NCBI GenBank assembly: GCA_950106755.1
Contig: OX467089.1
Span: 5,892,501-5,956,500 of the forward strand
DNA: 64,000 nt
Reading direction: 5' to 3'
From: Climacium dendroides
Taxonomy: Eukaryota; Streptophyta; Bryopsida; Hypnales; Climaciaceae
The translations under genes and the position numbers were made by a program. Positions 25,545 to 36,263 of this stretch are shown here, in pieces. Below the pieces are notes generated by a model. That model searched no databases. It worked only from the letters and a program-made list of their open reading frames with translations, and was not told the DNA's origin. Numbering within the stretch: position 1 is the first letter of the stretch; each line of letters starts with the position of its first letter.

Positions 25545-27074
25545 ATGGCGGAAGAAGCAATTGCTACTACAACTGCAACAATGGGAGGAGTGAATGTGGC
25601 TATTGGTACTATGGTACAACTAGCAACAAAGGACTTGTTTGATGGAATTTCAAAACAGAAGATGCAATTTGTATCATCTTTGAGGTATTTGAAGAAGAAG
25701 AGGATGTCAAATGAGAATCTACCAATCCTCCTCTCCATTTTAGAATGTGAGTTTCTTTTTTATGAAGATCATGTTAAAAAAGCAGGGAAGAAAAAGATTT
25801 TTGGTTCAAATTATAGTCTTTATTATATAAAGTCACGATCTATTCATTGGTGGGAACAATATTTAACTTTGATGATCCGCGAAGACCCTGAACGCTTTCG
25901 TCAATTCTTTCGATTATCTGTTTCGACATTCCAATATATTTGTTGCTTGGTCAATGAAGAAATGCAACAAAATCCTCCTCTTGAATTGATTCAAATTACT
26001 GGTCGGCTAATGCATGTTCCCAAACAAGTGGCAATTGCTTTGAGAAGGCTTGCAACTGGTGACACTCATCTTTCAGTTGGTGAATTATTTGGAGTGGTTG
26101 ATTCTACATCTACCAAAATATGCAAGCGCTTTATCAAAGCTTTGTTGAATGTTGCTATTCCTTTGCACATGACGTGGCCTGAAGGAGAGTCTCTTTCTCA
26201 AGTGAAACTTGGTTTCAAAAAGCTCTACAACATACCACAATGTTGTGGAACTCTTGACTATTCACATGTTAGGTTTGATTTGCCAGCACAAGCTAAATCG
26301 ACAGATTGGTATGACCACGATCATAATTATTCAATGATTATCCAAGCCATTGTGGACCACAAAGCCCGTTTTATTGATGTCTTTGCAGGTATACCGAGAT
26401 CAGTACACGACTTTTGTGTTTATTTATTGTCCAATCACTTCAAAGAAGTCCTTGCAGGGACTCAATTGAAAGGCCCAACAATTGAAATTGAAGGTGTTGA
26501 TGTACAAGAGCTAGTTGTAGTTGATGCAGGTTATCTTGGTGACAAGAATGTTCTTGTACCTTAGACCGGACTACATCTTCCTAGACTATATGATGAATTC
26601 ATTTTCAAACAATCATCTACTTGTATGGTAGTAGAACAAGCATTTGGTATTTTGAAAGGAATGTGGAGGATTCTAAAAACTCCAATGATTTGCCTTCATT
26701 TAAAAAGGGTTCCAACTTTGATATTAGCTTGTTGTGTACTTCACAACATTGTCATTGATAGGAATGATGAATTTGATGAGTCTATTGTGTTGTGGGGCCA
26801 TCATGATCAAGGCTACAGGCAACAAGTAGTGAGAACACTACTAGAAAATTTTGTATTTCTGTTGTTTTGGTCGCGTTGATCCGGTCAAAATCTGACAGAA
26901 ATCTGTTGAAACCAACAGATTTCTGTCAGATTTTGACCGGATCAACGCGACCAAAACAATAGAAATACAAAATTTTCTAGTAGTGGAACTGTACCACAGA
27001 ATGATGCTGAGCAATTGCAAATGGCAATAGCTCGGCACTTGTATGAATTGGAAGCACTACGTTTTAATGAATAA
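25545..27074 (+). pseudogene. PIF/Harbinger DDE transposase, one nonsense codon and one foldback insertion
   Basis: ATG at 25545. The frame runs through the HARBI1/DDE_Tnp_4 landmarks: DPERFRQFFRLSVSTFQYIC, then VAIALRRLATGDTHLSVGEL, then GVVDSTSTKICKR. The acidic triad is visible: D in CGTLDYSHV, D in VVVDAGYLGD and E in VVEQAFGILKGMWRIL. TAG at 26562-26564 interrupts it between the second D and the E, but the frame stays open afterwards. A 150-bp CACTA-type foldback splits the C-terminus at 26836. Without it the frame rejoins (QQVVR then TVPQNDAEQ) and ends at TAA 27072-27074. The intact protein would cut and paste the element with a 3-bp target. Element ends were not located. Confidence 0.85.
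26836..26985. mobile_element. 150-bp CACTA-type foldback MITE
   Basis: A nearly perfect palindrome. CACTACTAGAAAATTTTGTA at 26836 is repeated inverted at the right end (26966-26985), with arms of about 72 bases meeting at an AAAC centre. GAA is duplicated at 26833-26835 and 26986-26988, the 3-bp duplication expected for CACTA elements. It is almost free of mismatches, so the insertion looks young. Confidence 0.9.
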
Positions 27075-28362
27075 ATATTACTTTGTGTCTAGTTGTAATC
27101 TTAAGTCTCTCAACTTCTATATATGCATATTTTTTATAATTTAAGTATGTTCTTGCAAAGTCATTTGAAACAAATTTAAAATGGCCAATAACAAATCTAT
27201 TGTTACTGTAATGTTTGTTACATTTTCTTTATGCTTTTTGATTGATGTGAAAGACATATTGTGGAATTAGGCTTAAATTGAAACTTAATCTAAAATGTTT
27301 TAAGAGTTGCTCAAATAATGAAGGAAAAATGGTTCTTCAATGTTTCAATTGTTTAATGCTTAAAAAAATGACAAGTGACGCATTGAAAGGTAAGTAGTTT
27401 GCTTTTGAAGCAACTATTTTATGAGTGGATTGCTTATTCATAAATGTATGTAATAAAAAAATGAAACTTACATTTGATGTAAGTAATTTCCTATTTTTTT
27501 AGATCTATGTGAAATTAGTTAAGAATTTTTGAAGTCAAAATGCAATGTTCAATAAAAATGATTGCGTTTTGAAATTAAAATTGTAGGTGCACTGAAGAAT
27601 GAAAATTCTACTTTTTTGCCATGATTGCTTTTAGAGCAAACTAACTTAAATCCCAATTTGTCAAGGGCCTTTGAACAAAACCTAGATATAATACAAGAAG
27701 TGGTTTTTTATTAATTTTTTTAAGCTAAATTTAAAATACAATTGTAAAGCATGACAAATAGATGAAAAAGATATGGTTAAGTTTTCTAAGTAAAATTAAT
27801 ATTTTGGAGGTGAGTTCATAAATTTTAAGACTAAAAATTTACCAAACAATCATTTTGACAATACAAGCATTGGAATGAATGTTTGTAGATACCAAGATAC
27901 TTAGAATAATAGATTTCAACCTAGCACAACAAATTAATTTTCATCCAAAAATTGTTTTAACATCTTATTCCTAATTGAATTGAAAAAAATTTAAAAAATT
28001 TAGGTTTTAGATTCTATATAGAAATAATGGTGATTGTTATCATAGATCTAAAATTCTAGATATTAGAATCTAAAATTCTTAGTCTTCAACTCTTATTTAT
28101 ATACCAATTTCACATTTTCTTCTTAGTTGCTTTTTACAATAGAATGAAGCAATTCTCCAAATTTAAAACATGTAAATAGTATTTTGGAATTAATACCTTT
28201 TAAATTTGTTGTGATTGTTTGAAATTAGAATGCTGCAAAAAAGATGAAGTTTTTTACAGATTACTATTAAAATTTTGTAAATACTTTTAAAGATCTTTCT
28301 TGAAGTGTGTATAAGATATGTTAATAAATGGTAGTCTTTTTATTTTGATTCGAAGTTGTTTA
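27075..28362. other. AT-rich gene-free DNA
   Basis: Probably includes the 3' flank of the Harbinger element. No coding signal or repeat found. Confidence 0.5.
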
Positions 28363-29132
28363 TTAACCCCTACATGAGTGAGTTGCGTTTTTTGGCAACA
28401 TAGTGATTTTGAATAGTTCACTACGGATGAAGTTTTTATTTTGTTTTTTTGAAAGTTTGAAAGTTTGGAAGTTTGGCTCAACATTTGGAGGAGTGGCTTT
28501 AAGTTTCAACAATTTTCATAACTTTTGAGTACATGGTTAAAAAGTTATTGCATGATATATGATTTTCATTACTTGGCGAGCAACTCGAGCAGCTCAAAAA
28601 ACTTTCTTTGAAATCACTTTTTAAAAAAATAAAAATTTGAAACTGATTCTCTAGATTTATATGTAAGTGAAAAGCTTTGAATCATTCCATTTGGATTAAT
28701 GAGATGAAAGTTATGAAGATTTTTAGTTTGCGGGTAGGTATGAAGTCTTTGAAAACCACAACTACCTGCAAACTAAAAATCTTCATAACTTTCATCTCAT
28801 TAATCCAAATGGAATGATTCAAAGCTTTTCACTTACATATAAATCTAGAAAATCAGTTTCAAATTTTTATTTTTTTAAGAAGTGATTTCAAAGAAAGTTT
28901 TTTGAGTTGCTCGAGCTGCTCACCGAATAATGAAAATCACATATCATGCAATAACTTTTTAACCATGTATTCAAAAGTTGTGAAAATTGTTGAACCTTAA
29001 AGCCACTCCTCCGCCACATGTTGGGTCAAACTTTCAAACTTTCAAAAAATCTAAAATAAAAACTCCATCCATAGTGAGCTAGCCAAAGTTGCTATGTTGC
29101 CAAAAAATGTAGCTTTGTCCTTTAGGGGTTAA
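28363..29132. mobile_element. 770-bp foldback element with TTAA ends
   Basis: Two inverted arms of roughly 370 bases meet at a short centre near 28736-28762, just after TAGTTTGCGGGTAG. The outermost bases are TTAACCCCTACATG (28363) and CTTTAGGGGTTAA (ends 29132), so TTAA flanks C4/G4 on both sides, as in piggyBac-type insertions. The arms match the right part of the element at 16155-17088. There is no coding capacity. A transcript through it would form a long hairpin RNA. Confidence 0.85.
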
Positions 29133-29685
29133 TCTCTTTCACTACTTCATATGTATTTATTTGATGCAATATAGAATTGAAATACTAGAGAGATTGACAA
29201 CTTTAATATACATATAAGTTAATACAAATCACATTTACATTTTAAATAATATAGCTTTTATATTTGTATTAAATTAAAACACGAAACCTAAATAATTTTA
29301 AAAACTAGTGTGATTTACATAAACTTTTATTTTTCTTCAATCTTCACAATTATTATTCAATTTTTACTTTACACATATTACATCAATTTTTTTGAATAAT
29401 TGGAAATTTGAATTAAATTCATAATTTTTGTTCAATTTTCTAATACATGAATAATAATATAGTCAAAATTATATATATCAAAGATAAAATACATTAACAA
29501 TCAAATACAATAACACGTATTATGCCTCAAGGCTTTTGCTCATTTTTGAAATTTCAAATTACATGAATAAAAAATTATTCAAAATAATATATATTAGAAA
29601 TAAGTTACATTATGGAAAAAAATGATCTCAAGGCTTTTCTTTAAATTTGAAAAGTAAAATGTGCAAATTATGCTTCAATTTGATG
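29133..29685. other. AT-rich gene-free DNA
   Basis: No coding signal or clear repeat seen. Confidence 0.5.
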
Positions 29686-29689
29686 CTGG

Positions 29690-30460
29690 TATAGTTTCAG
29701 TTGGCATCCTTCTGGTAGTATGGAGTGTTTTGGTGACCTTCTGCAGCCGTTCCACCCCCTTCCACATGGAAATGAAAATTCTGAAATCGGTGAGCTGGAC
29801 ATGGGTGGTCTTCACCCATAGTTGGTCCGATATCCTGGAATCCACCCACCACCCACCCGCATGGAAGGAGGCCCTAAGAGGGATTGGTCTCCCTCTTCTC
29901 TCCTTCTTGAAGCCTTGGTGAGTCCCGGTGACTCATGGTTGGTGGAGGTGACTTCACTACCACTTCAAGGCATCATGGGACACTTGTGTGTGTCCCGTGG
30001 CATCGGTTGGGTGGAGTCCCGCTCCTTGCTAGGCCTCCTTGGATGTATTCCGAGTTGTGAGTGTCGGTTACCTTCAGTGGATGAGTAGTAAATGTTAAAA
30101 GGGCTAGCATGGAGTGGAGTGACACTCAAGGGCGGTTAGAACCATGGTGAGTAGTGCCACCATGGGTCCTTGCACATTAAGGTGGAAGTTCCGCCCCATG
30201 TTACTAAGTGACATGTCCGGTGTTACGATGGAAGTATGTGCTAGTAGTCTCGGTGACTGGGACTTGGCAAAATGAGTTGGAAATGCGGACAACATTGAGT
30301 GTGCTTGGTATGTGTAGTTTGTGACCAAGTGATGCTGTAAGCGGGTTGTGGTGAACCTAGTGAGTTGCTGGAAGCTGTACACTGTCATTTGAGTTGCGAC
30401 ACACAAGGCACATTAGTAATTCTAAAATGAAGATCCCTTAATGTTGAGGCTTGGCCAAGC
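29690..30460. other. second GC-rich block, possible retroelement remnant
   Basis: About 770 bp with sharply higher GC than its flanks. Short ORFs (29661-29921, 29822-30088 plus; 30104-30406 minus) overlap each other and show no domain. It ends just before a TTAACCTCTAAAGGACCA terminus at 30463. It is similar in composition to 17105-18250, but I see no clear alignment between them. Confidence 0.35.
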
Positions 30461-30462
30461 TC

Positions 30463-30685
30463 TTAACCTCTAAAGGACCATTGTCCATTTGGGAGATAAA
30501 TTGGATTTTGGGCAAATACCAATGGTCTCAATTTTTGTCATGATTTTTTTTTTAAATTTTGATGAAAGAGAAACTAATTAACTTTGTGGAAATATAGTTT
30601 TTTTTCAATTGGTGCTCAAGAACAAAAATATGCCCAAATAAGCTCAAAATAGGAGAGACCGGTATGAGTGTTTTTCATCATGTGG
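30463..30685. mobile_element. left end of the TTAA-type dispersed element
   Basis: Begins TTAACCTCTAAAGGACCA at 30463, the consensus terminus of the family, and by 30600-30680 matches the start of the 19335 copy (CCAAATAAGCTCAAAA, GGAGAGACCGG). No right end was found, so it appears truncated. Confidence 0.5.
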
Positions 30686-32189
30686 TAAAATAAATCCTAA
30701 AGTTGGGCTAGTAGGGAGTATATATGACACCTAACTAGTTTGTCTTCCAAGAAATGGACTCCTTAAGTGAATTGCTATAGATTAATATTTTAACAACACT
30801 ATCAACCATACATTGACACCACTATTTAACACTAAAATGTAACAACATAATGGAGCAATCAATCATGAATCCATAAGCTCATTCAACATCCATACAACTC
30901 AAAATCATATAATCTAAATAAAACTTACAAGTTTGTCAATGATGTAATGAAAATTGCAAGAAAAACAACTGCAAATACAAAGAACATAGTACCATCAAGT
31001 TTTGCAATAGACTATTTGTTACTAAAATGACTACTACCGTCTTTCCTTCTATCCAAATGAGATGTGGCTAGGCTTGTTGGAAAGCCAACTAAAAGGTACA
31101 GAACCTCTCTAGGTTTGAGCTTCAAAGTCTTTACGATATTTTTGATCTTGCCCTTTAAAGTCGTCTCTCCATCTTCTATGTGGCAATAGACCTTATTTTA
31201 CTAAAACAATCACAATTGCCTTGTCCATGATCCAAATGAAATGTAGCTAGGTTTCTAAAAAAGTCAACTTAGAAACGCACAATTCTACCAATTTTGAACT
31301 TTGATCCAAAGTCTTCACTGTCTTTTTGATCTTGCTTATTAAAGCTATTGCTTTTATACTGGACTACATTCCTAATTTTAACTTCAACCCAACTTCCTTC
31401 AAGCCCTGGATATAATTGAGTCAAACCTACTTGACAAATTTTTTAGGTTACTAATCATTTCTAACTTATCTTCTTCTAAGTGCTCAAAAATTCCTCTCCT
31501 TTTAGTACTTAAAAAAAACAAGAGTCAAAAGAGAGGTGAGAAGGAAGGAGAGAGAAAGGGTTCACAAACCCTACTTTTTTTCTATCTACCCCCTCTCTTT
31601 ATCTTCATTTCTTCAAGTCTTCATCTTCAATGCTTCTAATCTTTATATTGCTTTACTTGCACTCCCTATTCTTGTTTCATTTCTAATATTAATTTTGAAT
31701 TGTTATATTTTGTTTTCAATTTCTTCACATTCAACCATTTACATTAAATTATCAATTTTCTATTTAATGCCTTTTTGGTTTGAAATTCCTAATTTTTACT
31801 TAGAATTTCCTCTACATTTTTGCATAAAACACTGAATTCGTAATTTTTGCACTTAGCCAAGTGCATTAATTGAACACTACAAAAGACGCATTTTTTCAAT
31901 ATTCATAAATGTAGTATACCAATTCCAGAAGTGGATCAAGCCCTTTTTAAAAAAAAATTGTACATAATTGGATCATTTCTATTGCACATAGCATGTTATT
32001 GTGCTTGAAGTAATCAACTATGCATTTGAAATATAGACGAATTTATATATTTGAACAAAGAATCACCCATATGCAAAAAATTTGGATTTGGATTTTAAGT
32101 CAAACATTGGTCCTTCTTTCACTCTTGCTTTTAAAATCATTCCCATGGTATTATGAAACACTTCTATGTACTTTAAAAATAGCACACCA
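30686..32189. other. AT-rich gene-free DNA with a pyrimidine-rich tract
   Basis: Two related blocks about 180 bp apart (near 31075-31150 and 31250-31345) share CTTTTTGATCTTGC.. and AAATGAGATGTGGCTAGG-like text, an old duplication. 31560-31640 is pyrimidine-rich. No coding signal. Confidence 0.5.
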
Positions 32190-35100
32190 TCAATTTAGAA
32201 TGAACACACAATTATCTACCTCTACTTCTTCATAACCCATATGACCCCATAGAACATCTGCTTCAATCTCTCTAAGTCTTGCAGTTAGTATTGTAGAAAT
32301 CTCAAGTGTAATTTCAAATTCTGCATCATTCAAGGACCTATTGTCTTGACTTTTACTTTCTGAAAAAGGTATTGGACTCATGGATGACATTTCTTCCAAA
32401 ATTGAAGTGATTTGTTTATATTTGTATGCCCCTTCAACGCCACTTTGACAATATCGAATACCTTCCTAATTGTAGTACATTCCATCTACTCCTTTTGTCA
32501 TTTCTTCTTCAACCATGGCCCATATATGACACATTCTATCTACCTATATTTCACCTCCCATTGTTATTGTAGTCCTATCTTTTGAGATTGTTTCTGAAAT
32601 TGTTGAAGGCAAGTCTCCTCTATTTGACTCAGGAACACTGTCAACTATATTTGCATCTACTTCTTCCCTTGCGTGAGTTACTGCTCTTGCCAAGGAAATA
32701 TTTCTTTCTATTTCCATCACTACCTCCTTTGTTAAAGGAGACACTTTTTCAAAAGGAACAATTTTTGTATTGATACAAAGTTCATGTTCCACTTCATCTA
32801 TTTTTTCCTCAACCGTACCTCTTTCAACTGATATGTTTACCTCCGTTTCCATCACTACGTCCTCTACAAAAGAAATAACTTATGCTTGCACTAGATATTT
32901 ACTTCCTACCTTTTGCATGGCCTTATGACTATTTTTGTCTACTTCATTCTCTTGAATAGAACGTTGTTCAAGTACGTCTTTTGTTTTTTTGTTTGTTGTA
33001 TCATTTTTTGGAGCACTTGCCTATCCTATAGATGCTCTAAGATTTGTAGATGCATTTACCATTGATACATCATGTGCTAGTTTTTGTTTTTCAATTTCTT
33101 TGGAGGTTTATGTACTCCTTTTTTTGTAAGTGTTGTACCCCTTCTTTTCTCGTAGCCCCTTCTACTTCAATGAATCATTTTCTTCCTCTATTGAATCAAT
33201 CTTTTGCTCTAAAGAATCATTTTCTGAATCCGATATATCTTTTTCTAAGTTTAATGTATCATCTTCTATCTCATCTTCGTTCTCTTTATCGTATTTTGAT
33301 TCATCTCCTTCCTCTTTTTCATGTCCTTTCATTAGTATATCTTCTTAATATAAATCTTCTTCATCTTTTATATCCTCTTTTTCATCCTCAAATACTTCTT
33401 TTATGGTATCCTTTTCTTCTGTCTTCATATGTACCACATGAACAGAAGAAGATTCTATAGAAGAAGTACCAATATTCTGAGGCCGTACTATTTCTACATT
33501 TTTAGTTACTACTACTGTAGTTGCCCCTATTTAATTTCTTGTAGGATTTTTTCTTGCAATGTGTTGTTCAGAAAGCAAGCTCGATCTATGGATTCATCCA
33601 TGACAATTACTTCACTACCCAAAAAAAATTCTTCAATATACTTGATATAGCTGTTGTAATGCCCACTCCTATTAGTCCCTATTTCTCTGGTAAATATGTA
33701 GCAACCAACCTCTACAACTTAAAGGAGGTTCTCTTTAGTTTATTTACCTCATAAGACATACTAGCCTCATTTCACGAATCTGTAAACATCACTAGTACTT
33801 GTTGAGGATTACTTTGTAGGTTTTCTACCACCTTTGATGCAAGGGGACGTACCATTACAATAGCAATACCTTCTATTGCTTGTAAAGTGCGCTTCATTTC
33901 TCCATTGTATTGCAAATCATCAATATATGATGATACAGTTTGTTGTTGAAAAACCCACACACCTCTATGCCACGTACAATTTGTTGGTAGTCCCATTTTC
34001 TCCTTCAAGTCCATGTCAAAATGTACTCTTGCTAGAAACAAAAACATTACATTCCACCGATGTATGTTTGCCATTTGTTGGTGCAACTTCTCCATTCCTG
34101 CACTTTACTTGTCCTCTTTTCACGCTTCATCATCTCCTCCTATTTCACATCGCCTGCATTTGAATATCCACAAGCAAAGAGCTCTCAATTTGACAACCCT
34201 TTGAGAAAAAAAAATTCTTCCACAACAAACAAGAACGTTTGCAATTGCATCTCCATGTGCGATATATGGTACAATTAGCTGCCAATCCCATTTGACTTCT
34301 TATAGGTTTTTCACATTCCTACTTAAGCCTTGATAACTAAATTCTCTTTATTGAATGCGGACATAAGGATCCTTGATCATTGGAGGTATTAAATTTGTTG
34401 ACCTATCTAAAACTTCCACTGTCTTCACTGTTGAAGATGACCAAACTTTCTTCATTTTCTTATCAACAACTTTAGCAAATACCTTCAATTAAGCATGGTT
34501 CTCACTCTCAAATTTTTGCACATTAATGCCGAAAAAATCTTACATGTTTCTTGGATTTTCCACCTTTACATCAACCATCAATCAACTTATTGCATTTCGT
34601 ACAACTTTCTTCTATTGAATGCAATCTATTGTTCAAGCCAAAGTATCTTTCATTAGAGCATTATTGCTTGTATTGTTGAAGAAAAATCTTTGCCTTGGAC
34701 GTTGGTCACCGACCATAGGTTTTGCAACCATTTTTTTAGCTAATCGTAAATACATTGTCTTTAAAACCCTTATTAGAGGTCTCAACCAAAGTCGTTCCAT
34801 CCTCTTCCTCCCTTATTGGACATCAACGTTTGGATTTAAAGATTTCTGGTCAACATATCTCTTCCACAATTCCACTTCTTCAAATCCTCTTTACTATATC
34901 ATAAAATTCCATCTTCATAATTACGACAAACTTAAAGAACTACTTGATAGGCCACTTCATCTTCTTGCCATGTATGACGAGTATACTTAGCCATCCTTTT
35001 ATACATCACCTCCAATAATACGCTTTGTCCACAATACCTCGTCCAATGTAATGCGCTTGCTGCCATTGTCACAGCCCTGGCTTCTTGCGCATCATCTGCA

Positions 35101-36263
35101 CAAATCTCATGATTGGATTTACCACATGCTATCCAAATAACTCATAGCTTCATCAAATCTTCTTCCATGCTAGTATAAAATATTCTTTCAAATCCTCATG
35201 TATTTATTCGCACTAAAGCCTTTATGTAAACTTTAGAATCATTGTAGATAAGGAATCAAACCTTCCTCTCTATAAACCTCTTTTGGTACTCTTCTTCTTT
35301 CATCAAACTTGCCTTATATTCTTGTTTAGCTTGCTTATATGCTACAACCACATGCTTACCATCTATAGGTTCCCAAGTGATATTATTTTACAACCAATTC
35401 ATCTTCGTCATGTTTGAATCATCAAAAACTGATAAAGCATAATGCAAAAATGTTGCTTGAAAGTTTTTCACTACATCTTTATAAGGAAACGGAATTTTCC
35501 TTTGCATTGGAGTATTGTCAACATCTACACCCATTTGAATATAAGCTATTAGGTATAAGGTGAGTGTTGACATATATAGCTCATCTTTTCTACAAAGTCG
35601 CTTGTAAGTTTTTGCAACGCGATATATTGTCAATGCGCGGTGATTTGTCTTCACATTTTTGACATCCCGTATGTTTGCAATTTTTGCAGAGAAAACAAGG
35701 TCCATTCTCCAAATGTATCCAACTAAATATTCATCATGTGTTGGGAATTTCACAAGTGGATCAACAATTGCTGACTTATGTTGTACCATTGTATCTTCTC
35801 TATTGTCAAAGACCTCTTCAATAACTCCTAACTCTTCTAGACGTTTTACATTATTTGTAGTATCATCTGCATTTGCATGTGTCTTTCTCGTTCTTCCCAA
35901 AGGTGTTGTTTTAGAATGACCATGTTAAACAACTTTCCTTTCTTTTCCACATAGTAATGATACTTTTTGTACTCTAGATGTTTGGAGTATACAAAGACAT
36001 TTTGTAGCTACTCATGATGACTCAACTCTACTTTCCTCCATCAACAATGTACCCTTTTCTCTTATTGATGAACCACCTTGTGTGGATGTTGATTTACTTT
36101 GCAGAGGTAGTTCATTAGTGTACCTATTTTTGATGTTGAGTACATAGCACGTGTTTCTCATGATCTTGTACCTTGATTTCTTTTGACATTTTTTTGTTGT
36201 GTTGTTGAATGGGAGGATGTAATGTCCTCCATTGATTTTGGTGGTGTACGTCTCTCGTGACAC
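32190..36263 (-). pseudogene. decayed minus-strand coding region, family not recognised
   Basis: Several minus-strand frames in series look like remains of one or more proteins: 36263-36012, 35900-35388 (170 codons), then broken pieces across 35387-34600, 34095-33772 (107 codons), an acidic Glu/Asp/Ser-rich stretch about 33460-33130, 32855-32544 and 32399-32190. The best segment reads LEELGVIEEVFDNRE, then FPTHDEYLVGYIWRMDLVF and HRALTIYRVAKTYKRLCRK, with amphipathic helical character. Another piece has LPTNCTWHRGVWVFQQQTV. Stops and frame changes are frequent. Plus-strand ORFs here are low-complexity shadows. A gag-like or other transposon protein is possible. I do not assign a function. Confidence 0.45.

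Noticed and set aside
31536..31835. Hydrophobic 99-codon plus-strand ORF
   Set aside because: Lies in pyrimidine- and T-rich DNA, where TTT/CTT codons mimic membrane segments. No start context or homology recognised.
33050..33460. 136-codon plus-strand ORF rich in Leu and Phe
   Set aside because: Shadow of the acidic minus-strand segment; the apparent membrane-like character comes from complementing GAA/GAT codons.
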